A stretch of 64,000 bases of DNA from Nitrosovibrio tenuis (GTDB taxonomy: Bacteria > Pseudomonadota > Gammaproteobacteria > Burkholderiales > Nitrosomonadaceae): contig NZ_FOBH01000003.1 of the NCBI RefSeq assembly GCF_900109785.1, positions 310,001 through 374,000 on the forward strand, given 5' to 3'. Below the pieces are notes generated by a model. It was not told the DNA's origin, ran no database searches, and saw only the letters and a list, made by a program, of their open reading frames with translations. This document shows positions 27,977-35,876 of this stretch, in pieces. A program made the translations under genes and the position numbers. The number at the start of each line of letters is the position of its first letter. The stretch's first letter is position 1.

Positions 27977-28929
27977 ATAAATTAAAAGAAGATATTACCG
28001 AAATTCTTAATTTACGTGGGGTATCAGCAGAGGTCTATTTTGTGTTAAAGGTTTCAGAGGATTATCAAATAAAAGAGGCTGATCTAGATAAAATTTCACA
28101 AATTCAAATTTTAGAGCAGTGCAAAGATTCGATAGGAAAATCCATCCTAAATGAAGAATTAGCGCTTATAAATATTTCTGAAGCGGATTCTAGAACTGAT
28201 GTGATTTATAAATACGATTTAGCTGAAATACCCGAAAAGCTTAGTTGTTTGCAGCAGGTTAAAGACTCAAATAACTTTCCCGAATTTAATTTTGATAGGG
28301 ATAGTCTTTCTGACTTAGAAGGAATTCTTATAGTAATTGGTAACCATGAAAAACAACTTGTAATTTATAAGCATCAATATCCAATTTATTTGCTGAATAA
28401 AAAAGCATTTAATTTGATAAGAATGAAGAATCAGAATAGATTTGAAAAGTTAGATGAAGACGTGTTAAAGATTAATCCAACATTTGAACTCTTATATATT
28501 AATAACCATTATTACGTATTTAATTTGAAATTCCTAGAAAGAGTTTGTGGGTTTCACGAGGCTATAATGAACGGTGCTCGGGCTGGAATAGATATTATCA
28601 ATGCGTCTAATTTAATAGACGACATCACTGTCTTAACTAATAGACTTAGTAATATCAATTTCGCAAAAAAACTCTTAAAAGCCGCCAAAAATTCTCCTGT
28701 TCTAGGAATTATTCCCCTCGAAGATATTGTTGGTTTTGCTAGCAGCCATCCTTTGCTAAAAGGAAAGTTTAAGGTCAATGCTGAGGGAACGAGGTTAGAT
28801 CTAAGAACGAAGGCTTCTCAGGATTTATTCATGAAGTTATTAAATGATGATCTCTTGCATTCGGAGCTTACGAAAAGATTTTATGACAGCGTGGCTAAAG
28901 ATAAAGTTGAAGAATTAGCGCAAGCCTAG
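27973..28929 (+). CDS. kwaB: Kiwa anti-phage protein KwaB (DUF4868)
   Basis: 318 aa, starting in an ATGA overlap with kwaA. The pattern ELLYINNHYYVFNLKFLERV, then CGFHEAI, and the C-terminal KFKVNAEGTRLDLRTKAS followed by a helical end match the DUF4868 effector of Kiwa, described as a DNA-binding effector that cooperates with membrane KwaA against phage. Length matches the family. Strongly AT-rich. Together with kwaA this is a complete two-gene Kiwa system; I see no truncation. Confidence 0.9.
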   Translation: MNKLKEDITEILNLRGVSAEVYFVLKVSEDYQIKEADLDKISQIQILEQCKDSIGKSILNEELALINISEADSRTDVIYKYDLAEIPEKLSCLQQVKDSNNFPEFNFDRDSLSDLEGILIVIGNHEKQLVIYKHQYPIYLLNKKAFNLIRMKNQNRFEKLDEDVLKINPTFELLYINNHYYVFNLKFLERVCGFHEAIMNGARAGIDIINASNLIDDITVLTNRLSNINFAKKLLKAAKNSPVLGIIPLEDIVGFASSHPLLKGKFKVNAEGTRLDLRTKASQDLFMKLLNDDLLHSELTKRFYDSVAKDKVEELAQA

Positions 28930-29057
28930 CCTATTAATAATATATTGTAGTTCGATTTTCTCCCACACATGGCAGATTCTGACTGCCACTGACTTCAGCG
29001 GAGTTCGAACATAGCACGGTCCTGTCAAGTTAGATCTCCAATAATTAGTTGGCATAT

Positions 29058-30437
29058 ATGCAATTAATTAGACCAAGAATTACTGACTATCACGGAATTA
29101 GCAAATGTCAGGCGGATCTGGATTTTGCGATCCAGTTTTTCGATGAAGATATTCCTTTATATGTTGACCCCTTCTTGTTGTGGAAGTCGCCTTCTCAACA
29201 AGATCAAGCGCTGCATACCGCTATTACCAACTCCTTTAACTATCTTAATTACTTACTCAAAAAGAAGCGAGAAACTGACGCTGTAAATATCTTGATTGGC
29301 ATTTCTGAATGCTCAGAAGTAGGGCTTGGCGTCGCGAAAACTAGAAAGGGGAAAAAAATTGGAGAGAAGCAAGCGCAACAGGTATTGAGTTTGTTTCGTG
29401 ATATTCCCGAGTATAGCCAATTCGGCTTCACGCATTTCGAAGCGGTTCAATTATATATTTCGGGCATTAGTAAAGACCGTGTTAGTGATATTGCATGCAA
29501 CTATATCAAATCCTTCTTGATTGATTACACAATCGAGCAGTGTGAAATACATGGAATCCCCATCGAAAGCGTTATTCTTGACGGAATCTATAATTACAAA
29601 GAACACCGGCTAGACATAAATCAAAAAGCTTATCTTCCTGTAAATCCTCAAACCAAAAGTCCAATACTATTTACACCAAAACGATGGCTGCGTTATACGC
29701 CATGGATAAATTTTGATGATTATTTTCGTTCGTATTGCCCAAAAGACGAGATATTTAATCCAGAGGAGCTAGAAGAAAGTAGGGTTAAGGTTCTTAACTA
29801 CAATAGGGAAAATTATGGCGTAGTTGAGGAGTACATTAAGTATAAAGATAAAACGTCTAGAGATTGCAAAAATGATCCTCTGTTCAGCCAAATACCGGTT
29901 CTCTCCGCTAGCAGGAAGCTAAGTGAAATCCTGAAATTAAATACAGGAAAAGAAGACGGTGCAGACTGGAGATATGAGAATCTATCCTCGGAGCTTTTAG
30001 CATCGCTACTCTATCCCCATCTAGATTTTGCGCAAACACAAAGTCGCACAGATTCGGGCCGACATATTAGGGACCTCATTTTTTACAACAACAGAGACCT
30101 AGACTTTTTAAATGATATTTTTACCGATTATGGAAACCGCCAGCTGATAATCGAAATGAAAAACGTTAGATCAATAGAGAGAGAACATATTAACCAGCTA
30201 AATCGATATCTTCACGATGCGATTGGTAGATTTGGTGTATTTCTGACCAGGAATCCACTGTCTAAGCCAATGTTCGAGAACACTGTTGATCTCTGGTCAT
30301 CGCAGCGCAAATGCATTATTGCGCTAACTGATGACGATCTCAAGTTAATGGTGGAAGTTTATGAGAGCAAACAAAGGGCTCCAATTGAAGTTCTAAAGAA
30401 AAAATATGTTCAATTTAAGAGAGCTTGCCCATCATGA
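29058..30437 (+). CDS. PD-(D/E)XK nuclease-like protein of an unassigned three-gene unit
   Basis: 459 aa from ATG at 29058. The N-terminal ~300 residues (LIRPRITDYHGISKCQADLD, VDPFLLWKSPSQQDQ) match no family I know. The C-terminal part shows the spacing of a PD-(D/E)XK nuclease core: Asp 339 in RDLIFYNN, then IIEMKN with Glu 366 and Lys 368, then Gln 380 in the following helix (INQLNRYL). So it may cut DNA or RNA. It starts 128 bp after kwaB and is followed closely by two small paralogous genes. AT-rich like Kiwa. Likely defence function by context; the nuclease call is a motif inference. Confidence 0.65.
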   Translation: MQLIRPRITDYHGISKCQADLDFAIQFFDEDIPLYVDPFLLWKSPSQQDQALHTAITNSFNYLNYLLKKKRETDAVNILIGISECSEVGLGVAKTRKGKKIGEKQAQQVLSLFRDIPEYSQFGFTHFEAVQLYISGISKDRVSDIACNYIKSFLIDYTIEQCEIHGIPIESVILDGIYNYKEHRLDINQKAYLPVNPQTKSPILFTPKRWLRYTPWINFDDYFRSYCPKDEIFNPEELEESRVKVLNYNRENYGVVEEYIKYKDKTSRDCKNDPLFSQIPVLSASRKLSEILKLNTGKEDGADWRYENLSSELLASLLYPHLDFAQTQSRTDSGRHIRDLIFYNNRDLDFLNDIFTDYGNRQLIIEMKNVRSIEREHINQLNRYLHDAIGRFGVFLTRNPLSKPMFENTVDLWSSQRKCIIALTDDDLKLMVEVYESKQRAPIEVLKKKYVQFKRACPS

Positions 30438-30447
30438 AAGGGAAGAC

Positions 30448-30852
30448 ATGAACAAAAGTGATGTAGATAGTTTTGAGAGACTTTCTGGACAGTTAGCGGG
30501 CGTGTATGAAGAAATTTCATTGCTCTCCAAAAAAGCGCCAAACGATGCAGTAAATAAGTTTAAGCTCAAATTTATCAATCAGCTCATTACCGACAGCAAT
30601 GATTTTCTCTCAAATAAATATCGTCCGTTTGACGACTTTTCGAGCTTTGAGGAAGACGACATTCCACAAAATAGTGATGTGATATTTATTGTTTCACAAT
30701 ATTTAAAGTGTTTCGAAAAATTGAAGGCCGATAACGTCAGTTGGAAGCACCACTCATGGTGTTGGAGCGTCAAGGGTAATGAAGGCGATGGTGTAGATGA
30801 GAGTGGTCTTGTTTATATAAAAACAACTCAACCTAAAAAACTGATTGGCTAG
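30448..30852 (+). CDS. Small acidic protein, paralogue 1 of the three-gene unit
   Basis: 134 aa from ATG at 30448, with AAAGGGAAG just upstream and 10 bp after the nuclease-like gene. Mostly helical and acidic. It shares with the next gene the pattern (P-D)AVNK-K-x4-N-L, then FEEDDIPQNSDVIFIVSQY, followed by an aromatic stretch around SWKHHSWCW. No known domain recognised. Close spacing on both sides indicates cotranslation with its neighbours. It might be a sensor, an inhibitor or a structural partner of the nuclease-like protein; none of these is shown. Confidence 0.75.
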   Translation: MNKSDVDSFERLSGQLAGVYEEISLLSKKAPNDAVNKFKLKFINQLITDSNDFLSNKYRPFDDFSSFEEDDIPQNSDVIFIVSQYLKCFEKLKADNVSWKHHSWCWSVKGNEGDGVDESGLVYIKTTQPKKLIG

Positions 30853-30854
30853 AT

Positions 30855-31205
30855 ATGAAAAATAATCCGCTTGTAACTACAACGCAGAAAGTAAAAACTT
30901 ACGACACAACAATGCCGTTATTAGATTCGATGTACCAAGAATTTAAAGAATTATCCAAAAAGAAGCCCGACGCGGCAGTAAACAAGAACAAAATAACTAT
31001 CGTAAATCGCTTACTTCACAAGATGAGATTGATACTAGAAGATGAAGAGTCAATAGAATTTCTCGATCTTATTGATGAAGATGATATTCCACAGGCAAGC
31101 GATGTCACCTTGATTCTATCTCAATACGTTGCCGCCATGAATGGATTTAGGAGTAAATACTATGAATGGAATGGTCATAAAAATCAGTGGCGCACAGAAA
31201 ATTAA
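30855..31205 (+). CDS. Small acidic protein, paralogue 2 of the three-gene unit
   Basis: 116 aa; ATG at 30855, two bases after the previous stop, so translation is probably coupled. Clearly related to the preceding product: KKPDAAVNKNKITIVNRLL and DLIDEDDIPQASDVTLILSQY align with it, then a Trp-containing end YYEWNGHKNQW. The two probably arose by duplication and may form a heterodimer. It is the last gene of the island before the terminator at 31327-31365. Function unknown. Confidence 0.75.
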   Translation: MKNNPLVTTTQKVKTYDTTMPLLDSMYQEFKELSKKKPDAAVNKNKITIVNRLLHKMRLILEDEESIEFLDLIDEDDIPQASDVTLILSQYVAAMNGFRSKYYEWNGHKNQWRTEN

Positions 31206-31300
31206 TCTTATTATGGGCGGCCCACAATGGAGTTTGCCAAACACTAGTAAATGTATAACGGGACAGAATGTGAATCGGGGCCTTATTTATCCCTATTTTA

Positions 31301-31320
31301 TGTCTACACTATGTCTACAT
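31301..31320 (+). promoter_or_regulatory. TGTCTACA repeat pair, probable integrase arm site (right)
   Basis: TGTCTACA at 31301-31308 and 31312-31319, 11 bp apart. The 20-mer differs by one base from 21153-21172 near the left end. Both lie inside the island close to an attachment core, fitting integrase arm-type sites. Confidence 0.55.
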
Positions 31321-31326
31321 AAATAA

Positions 31327-31365
31327 ATGACTTATGCTTTTATACGCATAAGTCATTGTTTTTTT
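31327..31365 (+). terminator. Terminator at the right end of the island
   Basis: ATGACTTATGC (31327-31337) and GCATAAGTCAT (31346-31356) form an 11-bp stem, followed by TGTTTTTTT. It stops island transcription running antisense into tRNA-Thr and, more weakly, could end the tRNA transcript on the other strand. A decayed similar sequence (GCATAAGCCATTGTTT) precedes the left partial tRNA at 20971. Confidence 0.75.
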
Positions 31366-31441
31366 GGGTGCCGACACCAAGATTCGAACTCGGGACCTTC
31401 TGATTACAAATCAGCTGCTCTACCAACTGAGCTATGCCGGC
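31366..31441 (-). tRNA. tRNA-Thr (anticodon TGT)
   Basis: Read on the minus strand: acceptor GCCGGCA pairing with TGTCGGC, D-arm with AGCTCAGTTGGTAGAGC, anticodon loop TTTGTAA giving TGT, variable loop AGGTC, T-arm CCGAG-TTCGAAT-CTTGG. The discriminator base is A, but the genome continues CCC, so CCA is not encoded here. Integration site of the island: its 3' half contains the 18-bp core. Complete and probably functional. Confidence 0.95.
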
Positions 31442-31449
31442 GTTGATAC

Positions 31450-31479
31450 ATTATAGAGATGAGGAAGCGCGGGAGTAAA
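31450..31479 (-). promoter_or_regulatory. Sigma-70 promoter of tRNA-Thr
   Basis: On the minus strand TTTACT (31479-31474) and a perfect TATAAT (31455-31450), separated by 18 nt, with the tRNA 5' end 8 nt after the -10 box. Confidence 0.6.
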
Positions 31480-31511
31480 CCTTGTGGTTGTTGAGAAGGA
31501 CAACCGTGGGA

Positions 31512-31943
31512 CTATTTGACGATCTGAAAGCGTCGTTTGTCGCCACTTTGAGAGCGTTGCGAGCCCTGCGACGAAGATTGCCGCTTGGGGGAATCTTCTG
31601 TACCGGCTTCAGCCACGGCTGTATTGGCATTACCTTCGGGTGGGAAAAGGATGCCCTGCGAGATTTCCTTGGCAAATATTCCCTGGACCGCGTTAACGGG
31701 GACTGAAATTTCCCGCGAAACGCCATTAAACCGCGCCGAAAACTGAATCACATCATTGCCCAGCGTAAGATGATGCGCCGCGTCGTCACTGATGTTAAGT
31801 ATGATCTCGCCGTTTTTCACAAACTCATCCGGGACCCGAGTCTGGTCGTCTACTTTAACGGATAAGTAGGGGGTATAACCGCTATCGGAACACCAATCAT
31901 AAATAGCGCGAATCAGATATGGTTTGGTGGAAAGTTCTTTCAT
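31512..31943 (-). CDS. sspB: ClpXP protease specificity-enhancing factor
   Basis: 143 aa from ATG at 31943, which overlaps the sspA stop (ATGA). The N-terminal ~110 residues (STKPYLIRAIYDWCSDSGYT, LGNDVIQFSARFNGV) are the SspB substrate-binding domain that delivers ssrA-tagged proteins to ClpXP. The C-terminal tail is disordered, Ser/Gln-rich, ending KRRFQIVK, the short basic and hydrophobic motif that docks on ClpX. A longer upstream frame exists, but similarity starts here. Operon with sspA as in most proteobacteria. First chromosomal gene right of the island. Confidence 0.92.
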   Translation of the reverse strand: MKELSTKPYLIRAIYDWCSDSGYTPYLSVKVDDQTRVPDEFVKNGEIILNISDDAAHHLTLGNDVIQFSARFNGVSREISVPVNAVQGIFAKEISQGILFPPEGNANTAVAEAGTEDSPKRQSSSQGSQRSQSGDKRRFQIVK

Positions 31944-32539
31944 TTGCGCATCGCTTTCTCGGAAGCCGTCAATGCATCGATGAACGCGGGCCTGCTGAAT
32001 AACCGTTCGGCAAACTTCAGCAGCGGCGCCGCCTGTTTGGGTAGTTGAATGCCGTAATGATCCAGCCGCCACAGCAGTGGCGCTATTGATACGTCGAGCA
32101 TGGAAAATTCCTCGCCCAGCATATATTTCTGTTTGGCAAACACGGGCGCAATCACAGTCAAATTATCGCGGATCGTGGCCCGCGCCTTATCCGCGGTTTT
32201 CGGGTTACTGTGCCCAACTGCATCAATATGACAGAAAAGCTCTTGCTCAAAGCGATGGAGAAATAACCGCGCGCGCGCGCGCATCACCGGATCTGCCGGC
32301 ATTAATTGCGGATGTGGAAAACGATCATCAATATATTCATTGATGATATTGGATTCGTACAAAATAAGATCGCGTTCGACCAGGACCGGGACCCGGCTAT
32401 AAGGAGTCATGACCGCCAGATCTTCCGGTTTATTGTGCAGATCCACATCAATAATCTGAAAATCCATACCCTTCTCGTACAGCACAATGCGGCAGCGATG
32501 GCTGAACGGACAGGTAGTGGCTGAGTACAGCGTCATCAT
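31940..32539 (-). CDS. sspA: Stringent starvation protein A (GST-fold, RNA polymerase-associated)
   Basis: 199 aa with a thioredoxin-like N-terminal domain (MTLYSATTCPFSHRCRIVL) and an all-helical C-terminal domain, the GST fold. SspA binds RNA polymerase and modulates promoter use in starvation. The PYSRVPVL cis-proline segment and ESNIINEYIDDRFPHP are conserved. A run of alternating CG in the coding strand encodes the RARAR segment. Coupled to sspB and located 61 bp after petC, a common betaproteobacterial arrangement. Confidence 0.93.
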   Translation of the reverse strand: MMTLYSATTCPFSHRCRIVLYEKGMDFQIIDVDLHNKPEDLAVMTPYSRVPVLVERDLILYESNIINEYIDDRFPHPQLMPADPVMRARARLFLHRFEQELFCHIDAVGHSNPKTADKARATIRDNLTVIAPVFAKQKYMLGEEFSMLDVSIAPLLWRLDHYGIQLPKQAAPLLKFAERLFSRPAFIDALTASEKAMRK

Positions 32540-32600
32540 AATGGATTACTTCCCGGCATATTTGGAGCAAATACTTTTGAACGATGAGGGTTGCTTTTAA

Positions 32601-33338
32601 TCAATGGATGTCCCTCCAGTATTCATGTTTCAGAGCATAGGCCAATCCCAACATAACAAATAGGAAGAGCATCACAACGATTCCAATCTGGACACGTTTT
32701 GTAGCCGCAGGTTCACCTAAATAAACCAAATAATTTACCAGATCGGCAACATACGCATCATATTCTGTTTTTGAAAGTGTCCCGGGCTTGTCCAGTTTCA
32801 ATTCGCTGACCTCATGCTTGCCACCATGGCCATCGTCCACCGTTTTTGTCACAAGCGATTGCTCACCCTGCAACTGGTAGAGCACATGCGGCATCGCAGC
32901 TTTGTCAAATACCACATTGTTCCAGCCGGTTGCGGTGGATTCATCCCGATAGAATTTGCGAAGATAGGTATATAGCCAATCCGGACCACGAGAGCGGGCA
33001 ATCACGGATAGATCAGGCGGCGCCACGCCGAACCATTGCTTGGCCTCTTTCTTTTTCATGGCGACCGTCATGAGTTCACCGACTTTCTGTCCGGTAAATA
33101 TGAGATTATCGCTGATTTGATTTTCGCTAAGGCCTAAATCCCTTAACCGGTTGTAGCGCATGAATTCAGCACTATGGCACGACAGACAATAGTTGACAAA
33201 AGTATGCGCGCCGCGTTGTAGAGAAAGCTTGTCGTCTGGACGAAGGGGTGCATGGTCGAGCTTTACTTCAGATCCGCTGGCCAACGCGGCAAGCGGAACC
33301 AGGCACAAAACAAACAAAATATATTTTATTTTTTTCAT
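32601..33338 (-). CDS. petC: Cytochrome c1 of the bc1 complex
   Basis: 245 aa. N-terminal signal peptide, haem c site CLSCH at about residue 52, a distal axial Met in the MPHVLYQL region and a C-terminal membrane anchor (QIGIVVMLFLFVMLGLAYAL). Accepts electrons from the Rieske protein and passes them to a soluble cytochrome c in the periplasm. Overlaps petB by 4 nt (ATGA). Third gene of petABC. Confidence 0.95.
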   Translation of the reverse strand: MKKIKYILFVLCLVPLAALASGSEVKLDHAPLRPDDKLSLQRGAHTFVNYCLSCHSAEFMRYNRLRDLGLSENQISDNLIFTGQKVGELMTVAMKKKEAKQWFGVAPPDLSVIARSRGPDWLYTYLRKFYRDESTATGWNNVVFDKAAMPHVLYQLQGEQSLVTKTVDDGHGGKHEVSELKLDKPGTLSKTEYDAYVADLVNYLVYLGEPAATKRVQIGIVVMLFLFVMLGLAYALKHEYWRDIH

Positions 33339-34582
33339 CCCGTCACTCTTTTCGGTTCAGGCTTGGTTTTATCTATCTTGCTGTACCACGGCATAAGAAC
33401 GAAAAAGGCGAAGTAGATGACCGTGAATATCTGCGCGAGCAACGTATACAGAGGTGTGGGCGATTTCGTCCCGAGCCATCCCAGCACAAAAACGCTTATG
33501 ACAAAGAGCGTGAGGGCGATCTTGAAATAGGGACCCTTGTAGCGAATGGATTTCACGGGGCTTCGATCCAGCCACGGCAGGAGGGCAAAGATAGCGACCG
33601 AGCCACCCATCAGCACGATGCCCCAGATTTTTGCATCCACCCAGAGAAAGTTGACCGTGACCGCCCTCAGCATCGAATAGTAGGGGGTGAAATACCAGAC
33701 GGGCGCGATATGATCGGGGGTCTGCAACGTATTGGCGGGAATGAAATTATTGTACTCTAGGAAATAACCGCCCATCTCAGGCATAAAAAATATGATGCCG
33801 CAGAATACGATCAAAAACCCCACCACACCGACAATATCCTTCACGCTGTAATACGGGTGGAAGGGAATGCCATCCACCGGAATATGCGTTATGGGATCCT
33901 TGTTGGCCTTGATTTCGATACCGTCCGGGTTGTTTGAGCCGACTTCATGCAACGCGATGATATGGACGAATACCAGAGTCACCAGCAACACGGGCAGGGT
34001 CACGACATGATAGGCAAAAAACCGGTTGAGCGCGGCATCCGACAACATGAAGTCGCCCAAGATCCAGTTCGAAAGGGTTTGCCCGATCACTGGGATCGCG
34101 CCGACCATACTGATGATCACCTGAGCGCCCCAATAGGACATCTGCCCCCACGGCAGAATGTATCCGGTAAACGCCAGCATCATCAGGACGAAGAAAATGC
34201 CCATGCCGATCAGCCAGAGAAGCTCGCGTGGCTTGCGATAAGAGCCATACATCATCCCGCGAAACATGTGCAGGTAGACCACTACGAAAAACATGGACGC
34301 GCCCGTGGAGTGCATGTAGCGGATCAGCCAGCCGAAGTCCACATCCCGCATGATGTACTCGACCGATGCGAATGCCATGCTGGCGTCCGGCTTGTAATTC
34401 ATGGTGAGAAAAATTCCGGTAAGAAGCTGATTCACCAGCACGAGCATGGCGAGCGAGCCGAAGTAATACCAGAAATTGAAGTTTTTCGGCGCGTAATACT
34501 CGGAAAGATGAGCCTTCCAGGTGGAAGTCAGGGGAAAACGCGCATCTATCCATTCCATCATTGACTCGAGTCGCTTGCCCAT
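33335..34582 (-). CDS. petB: Cytochrome b of the bc1 complex
   Basis: 415 aa integral membrane protein with about eight or nine helices. Haem-ligand histidines occur in helix B (IRYMHSTGASMFFVVVYLHM) and helix D (FFAYHVVTLPVLLVTLVFVH). The quinol-site motif PEW is represented by PVWYFTPYYSM, a known variant of the family position. Carries the Qo and Qi quinone sites. Starts one base after the petA stop and overlaps petC, so the three subunits are made together. Confidence 0.95.
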   Translation of the reverse strand: MGKRLESMMEWIDARFPLTSTWKAHLSEYYAPKNFNFWYYFGSLAMLVLVNQLLTGIFLTMNYKPDASMAFASVEYIMRDVDFGWLIRYMHSTGASMFFVVVYLHMFRGMMYGSYRKPRELLWLIGMGIFFVLMMLAFTGYILPWGQMSYWGAQVIISMVGAIPVIGQTLSNWILGDFMLSDAALNRFFAYHVVTLPVLLVTLVFVHIIALHEVGSNNPDGIEIKANKDPITHIPVDGIPFHPYYSVKDIVGVVGFLIVFCGIIFFMPEMGGYFLEYNNFIPANTLQTPDHIAPVWYFTPYYSMLRAVTVNFLWVDAKIWGIVLMGGSVAIFALLPWLDRSPVKSIRYKGPYFKIALTLFVISVFVLGWLGTKSPTPLYTLLAQIFTVIYFAFFVLMPWYSKIDKTKPEPKRVTG

Positions 34583-35185
34583 TTATGCGGACTCCTTATC
34601 GGATCCAATCAACAGTTGGGTGTCACTTAAATACATATGGGCCGGAACGACCAGGTTGGTCGGAGCGGGAACGCTTTTGTAAACACGACCCGCGAGGTCG
34701 AACTTGGAGCCGTGGCAGGGGCAGAAAAAGCCGCCCAGCCAGTCAGCACCGAGATCCGCTGGAGCAATATCCTTACGATATACCGGAGAACATCCCAGGT
34801 GAGTACAAACGCCTTCGACCACGAGAATCGCTGGTTTGATCGAGCGTGTATCATTTTTGCAATAAGGAGGCTGCTGAGGTTTTTCCGATTTCGGGTCGGC
34901 CACCTGGCTATCAAGTTTCTTGAGATTAGCCAGCATTTCGGGGGTGCGGTCCAGCACCCACACCACCTTGCCGCGCCATTCCACCAAAAGCAGCATCCCC
35001 GGCTCGATCTTGCTTATGTCAACCTCGACTGGAGCCCCTGCCGCTTTCGCACGCTCACTGGGCATCATGCTCAGTACGAAAGGTGTGGCGACCGCTGCGC
35101 CCGCAATCCCACCCGCGATAGAAGTCGCGGCAACGAGGAAGCGTCTTCTCCCGTTCATTTCCTGTTTTTTATCAATATCTGCCAT
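34583..35185 (-). CDS. petA: Rieske iron-sulfur subunit of the bc1 complex
   Basis: 200 aa. N-terminal twin-arginine-type sequence NGRRRFLVAATSIAGGIAGA serves as signal and membrane anchor. Cluster-binding boxes CTHLGC (about residue 135) and CPCHGS (about 155) hold the 2Fe-2S centre. Transfers electrons from quinol to cytochrome c1 on the periplasmic side. First gene of petABC; its promoter must lie in 35186-35608, shared with the divergent yacG. Confidence 0.95.
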   Translation of the reverse strand: MADIDKKQEMNGRRRFLVAATSIAGGIAGAAVATPFVLSMMPSERAKAAGAPVEVDISKIEPGMLLLVEWRGKVVWVLDRTPEMLANLKKLDSQVADPKSEKPQQPPYCKNDTRSIKPAILVVEGVCTHLGCSPVYRKDIAPADLGADWLGGFFCPCHGSKFDLAGRVYKSVPAPTNLVVPAHMYLSDTQLLIGSDKESA

Positions 35186-35608
35186 ATTTTGCAGTTCCGT
35201 TTTTCGCTTCGGATTCCCGAGATTGGGGCTTAAAAAAACTTAACCATTTTAACATAGTAAGTATTGGAAAATAAACATCCCATGTTAAAACTTATTGATT
35301 GGACGGTAAAAATCGCTATAACTCAACTCGTGAATCAAACGGACCAAAACAAATATTCGAATTACTCTGTCTGTCGCGGCAGAGAGTCGTTTCCAGCTTG
35401 ACCATTAACGGAAGCGACTATTGCCAGGTAGTCTTTTTGTTTTTTAAGCATATAATTTTCTGATCCGGGTTTGCATTATCGCCGCTCTTCCATGGCGCTC
35501 TTCCATGGCGGTTAGCGCATTTTGGGGGGTGTAGGAAGTTGGCTGAGCACTGATGATGACGACAGGCTGAGGTATGTCAGAGTCTAATTGAACCGGGGTT
35601 CACGGAAT
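35186..35608. other. Divergent promoter region petA / yacG
   Basis: 423 bases, AT-rich on the left. It contains a 13-bp tandem duplication, CGCTCTTCCATGG at 35483-35495 and 35496-35508. No gene or RNA recognised. Confidence 0.5.
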
Positions 35609-35842
35609 ATGAAGAAAACCATTGTCAATTGTCCCCAGTGTGGCAAGGTTGTTGTCTGGGAGACCGGCAATCGCTTCCGTCCGTTTTGTTCGGAGCGCTG
35701 TAAGCTGATCGACCTGGGACAGTGGGCGGCAGAGTCCTATCGCATCCCTGAAAACGAAAAGCAGGAAGATGAGCCGCACGAAGACGACAAGAAGGACGAA
35801 AGGAAAGATAAAAAGAAAGACACAAAGAAAGACGAATGGTAA
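35609..35842 (+). CDS. yacG: DNA gyrase inhibitor / zinc-finger protein YacG
   Basis: 77 aa from ATG at 35609. Four-cysteine zinc site: CPQC near the N-terminus and CSERC about 20 residues later, followed by [15 protein letters not shown], the YacG signature. YacG binds GyrB and inhibits gyrase in E. coli. The C-terminal ~25 residues are an unusually long run of Asp, Glu and Lys ([14 protein letters not shown]), longer than in typical YacG. Usually found near coaE and pilin-processing genes; here it stands beside the Nudix and ATPase genes, facing them. Confidence 0.9.
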   Translation: MKKTIVNCPQCGKVVVWETGNRFRPFCSERCKLIDLGQWAAESYRIPENEKQEDEPHEDDKKDERKDKKKDTKKDEW

Positions 35843-35876
35843 GGCGTTGATTAACGACCAGGTTATTCCCTGGGCA

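Larger units (their letters stand above)
20991..31441. mobile_element. Integrative genomic island at tRNA-Thr (Kiwa-carrying)
   Basis: About 10.4 kb bounded by an 18-bp identical core at 21017-21034 and 31394-31411 inside tRNA-Thr sequence. It carries integrase, toxin-antitoxin pair, HTH regulator, gpA-type replication protein, a DUF7946-like gene, kwaA-kwaB and a three-gene nuclease unit. Matching TGTCTACA pairs lie just inside both ends (21153-21172 and 31301-31320). The right half is much more AT-rich than the flanking chromosome, a sign of transfer. There are no capsid, portal, tail or conjugation genes, so it may be a satellite or a replicating integrative element moved by a helper. Confidence 0.88.

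Noticed and set aside
20991-31441. The island as a complete prophage
   Set aside because: Integrase and gpA-type Rep are phage-like, but there is no capsid, portal, terminase, tail or lysis gene in the 10.4 kb.
32268-32284. Alternating CG run in sspA
   Set aside because: It simply encodes Arg-Ala repeats in a conserved helix of sspA; no separate function indicated.
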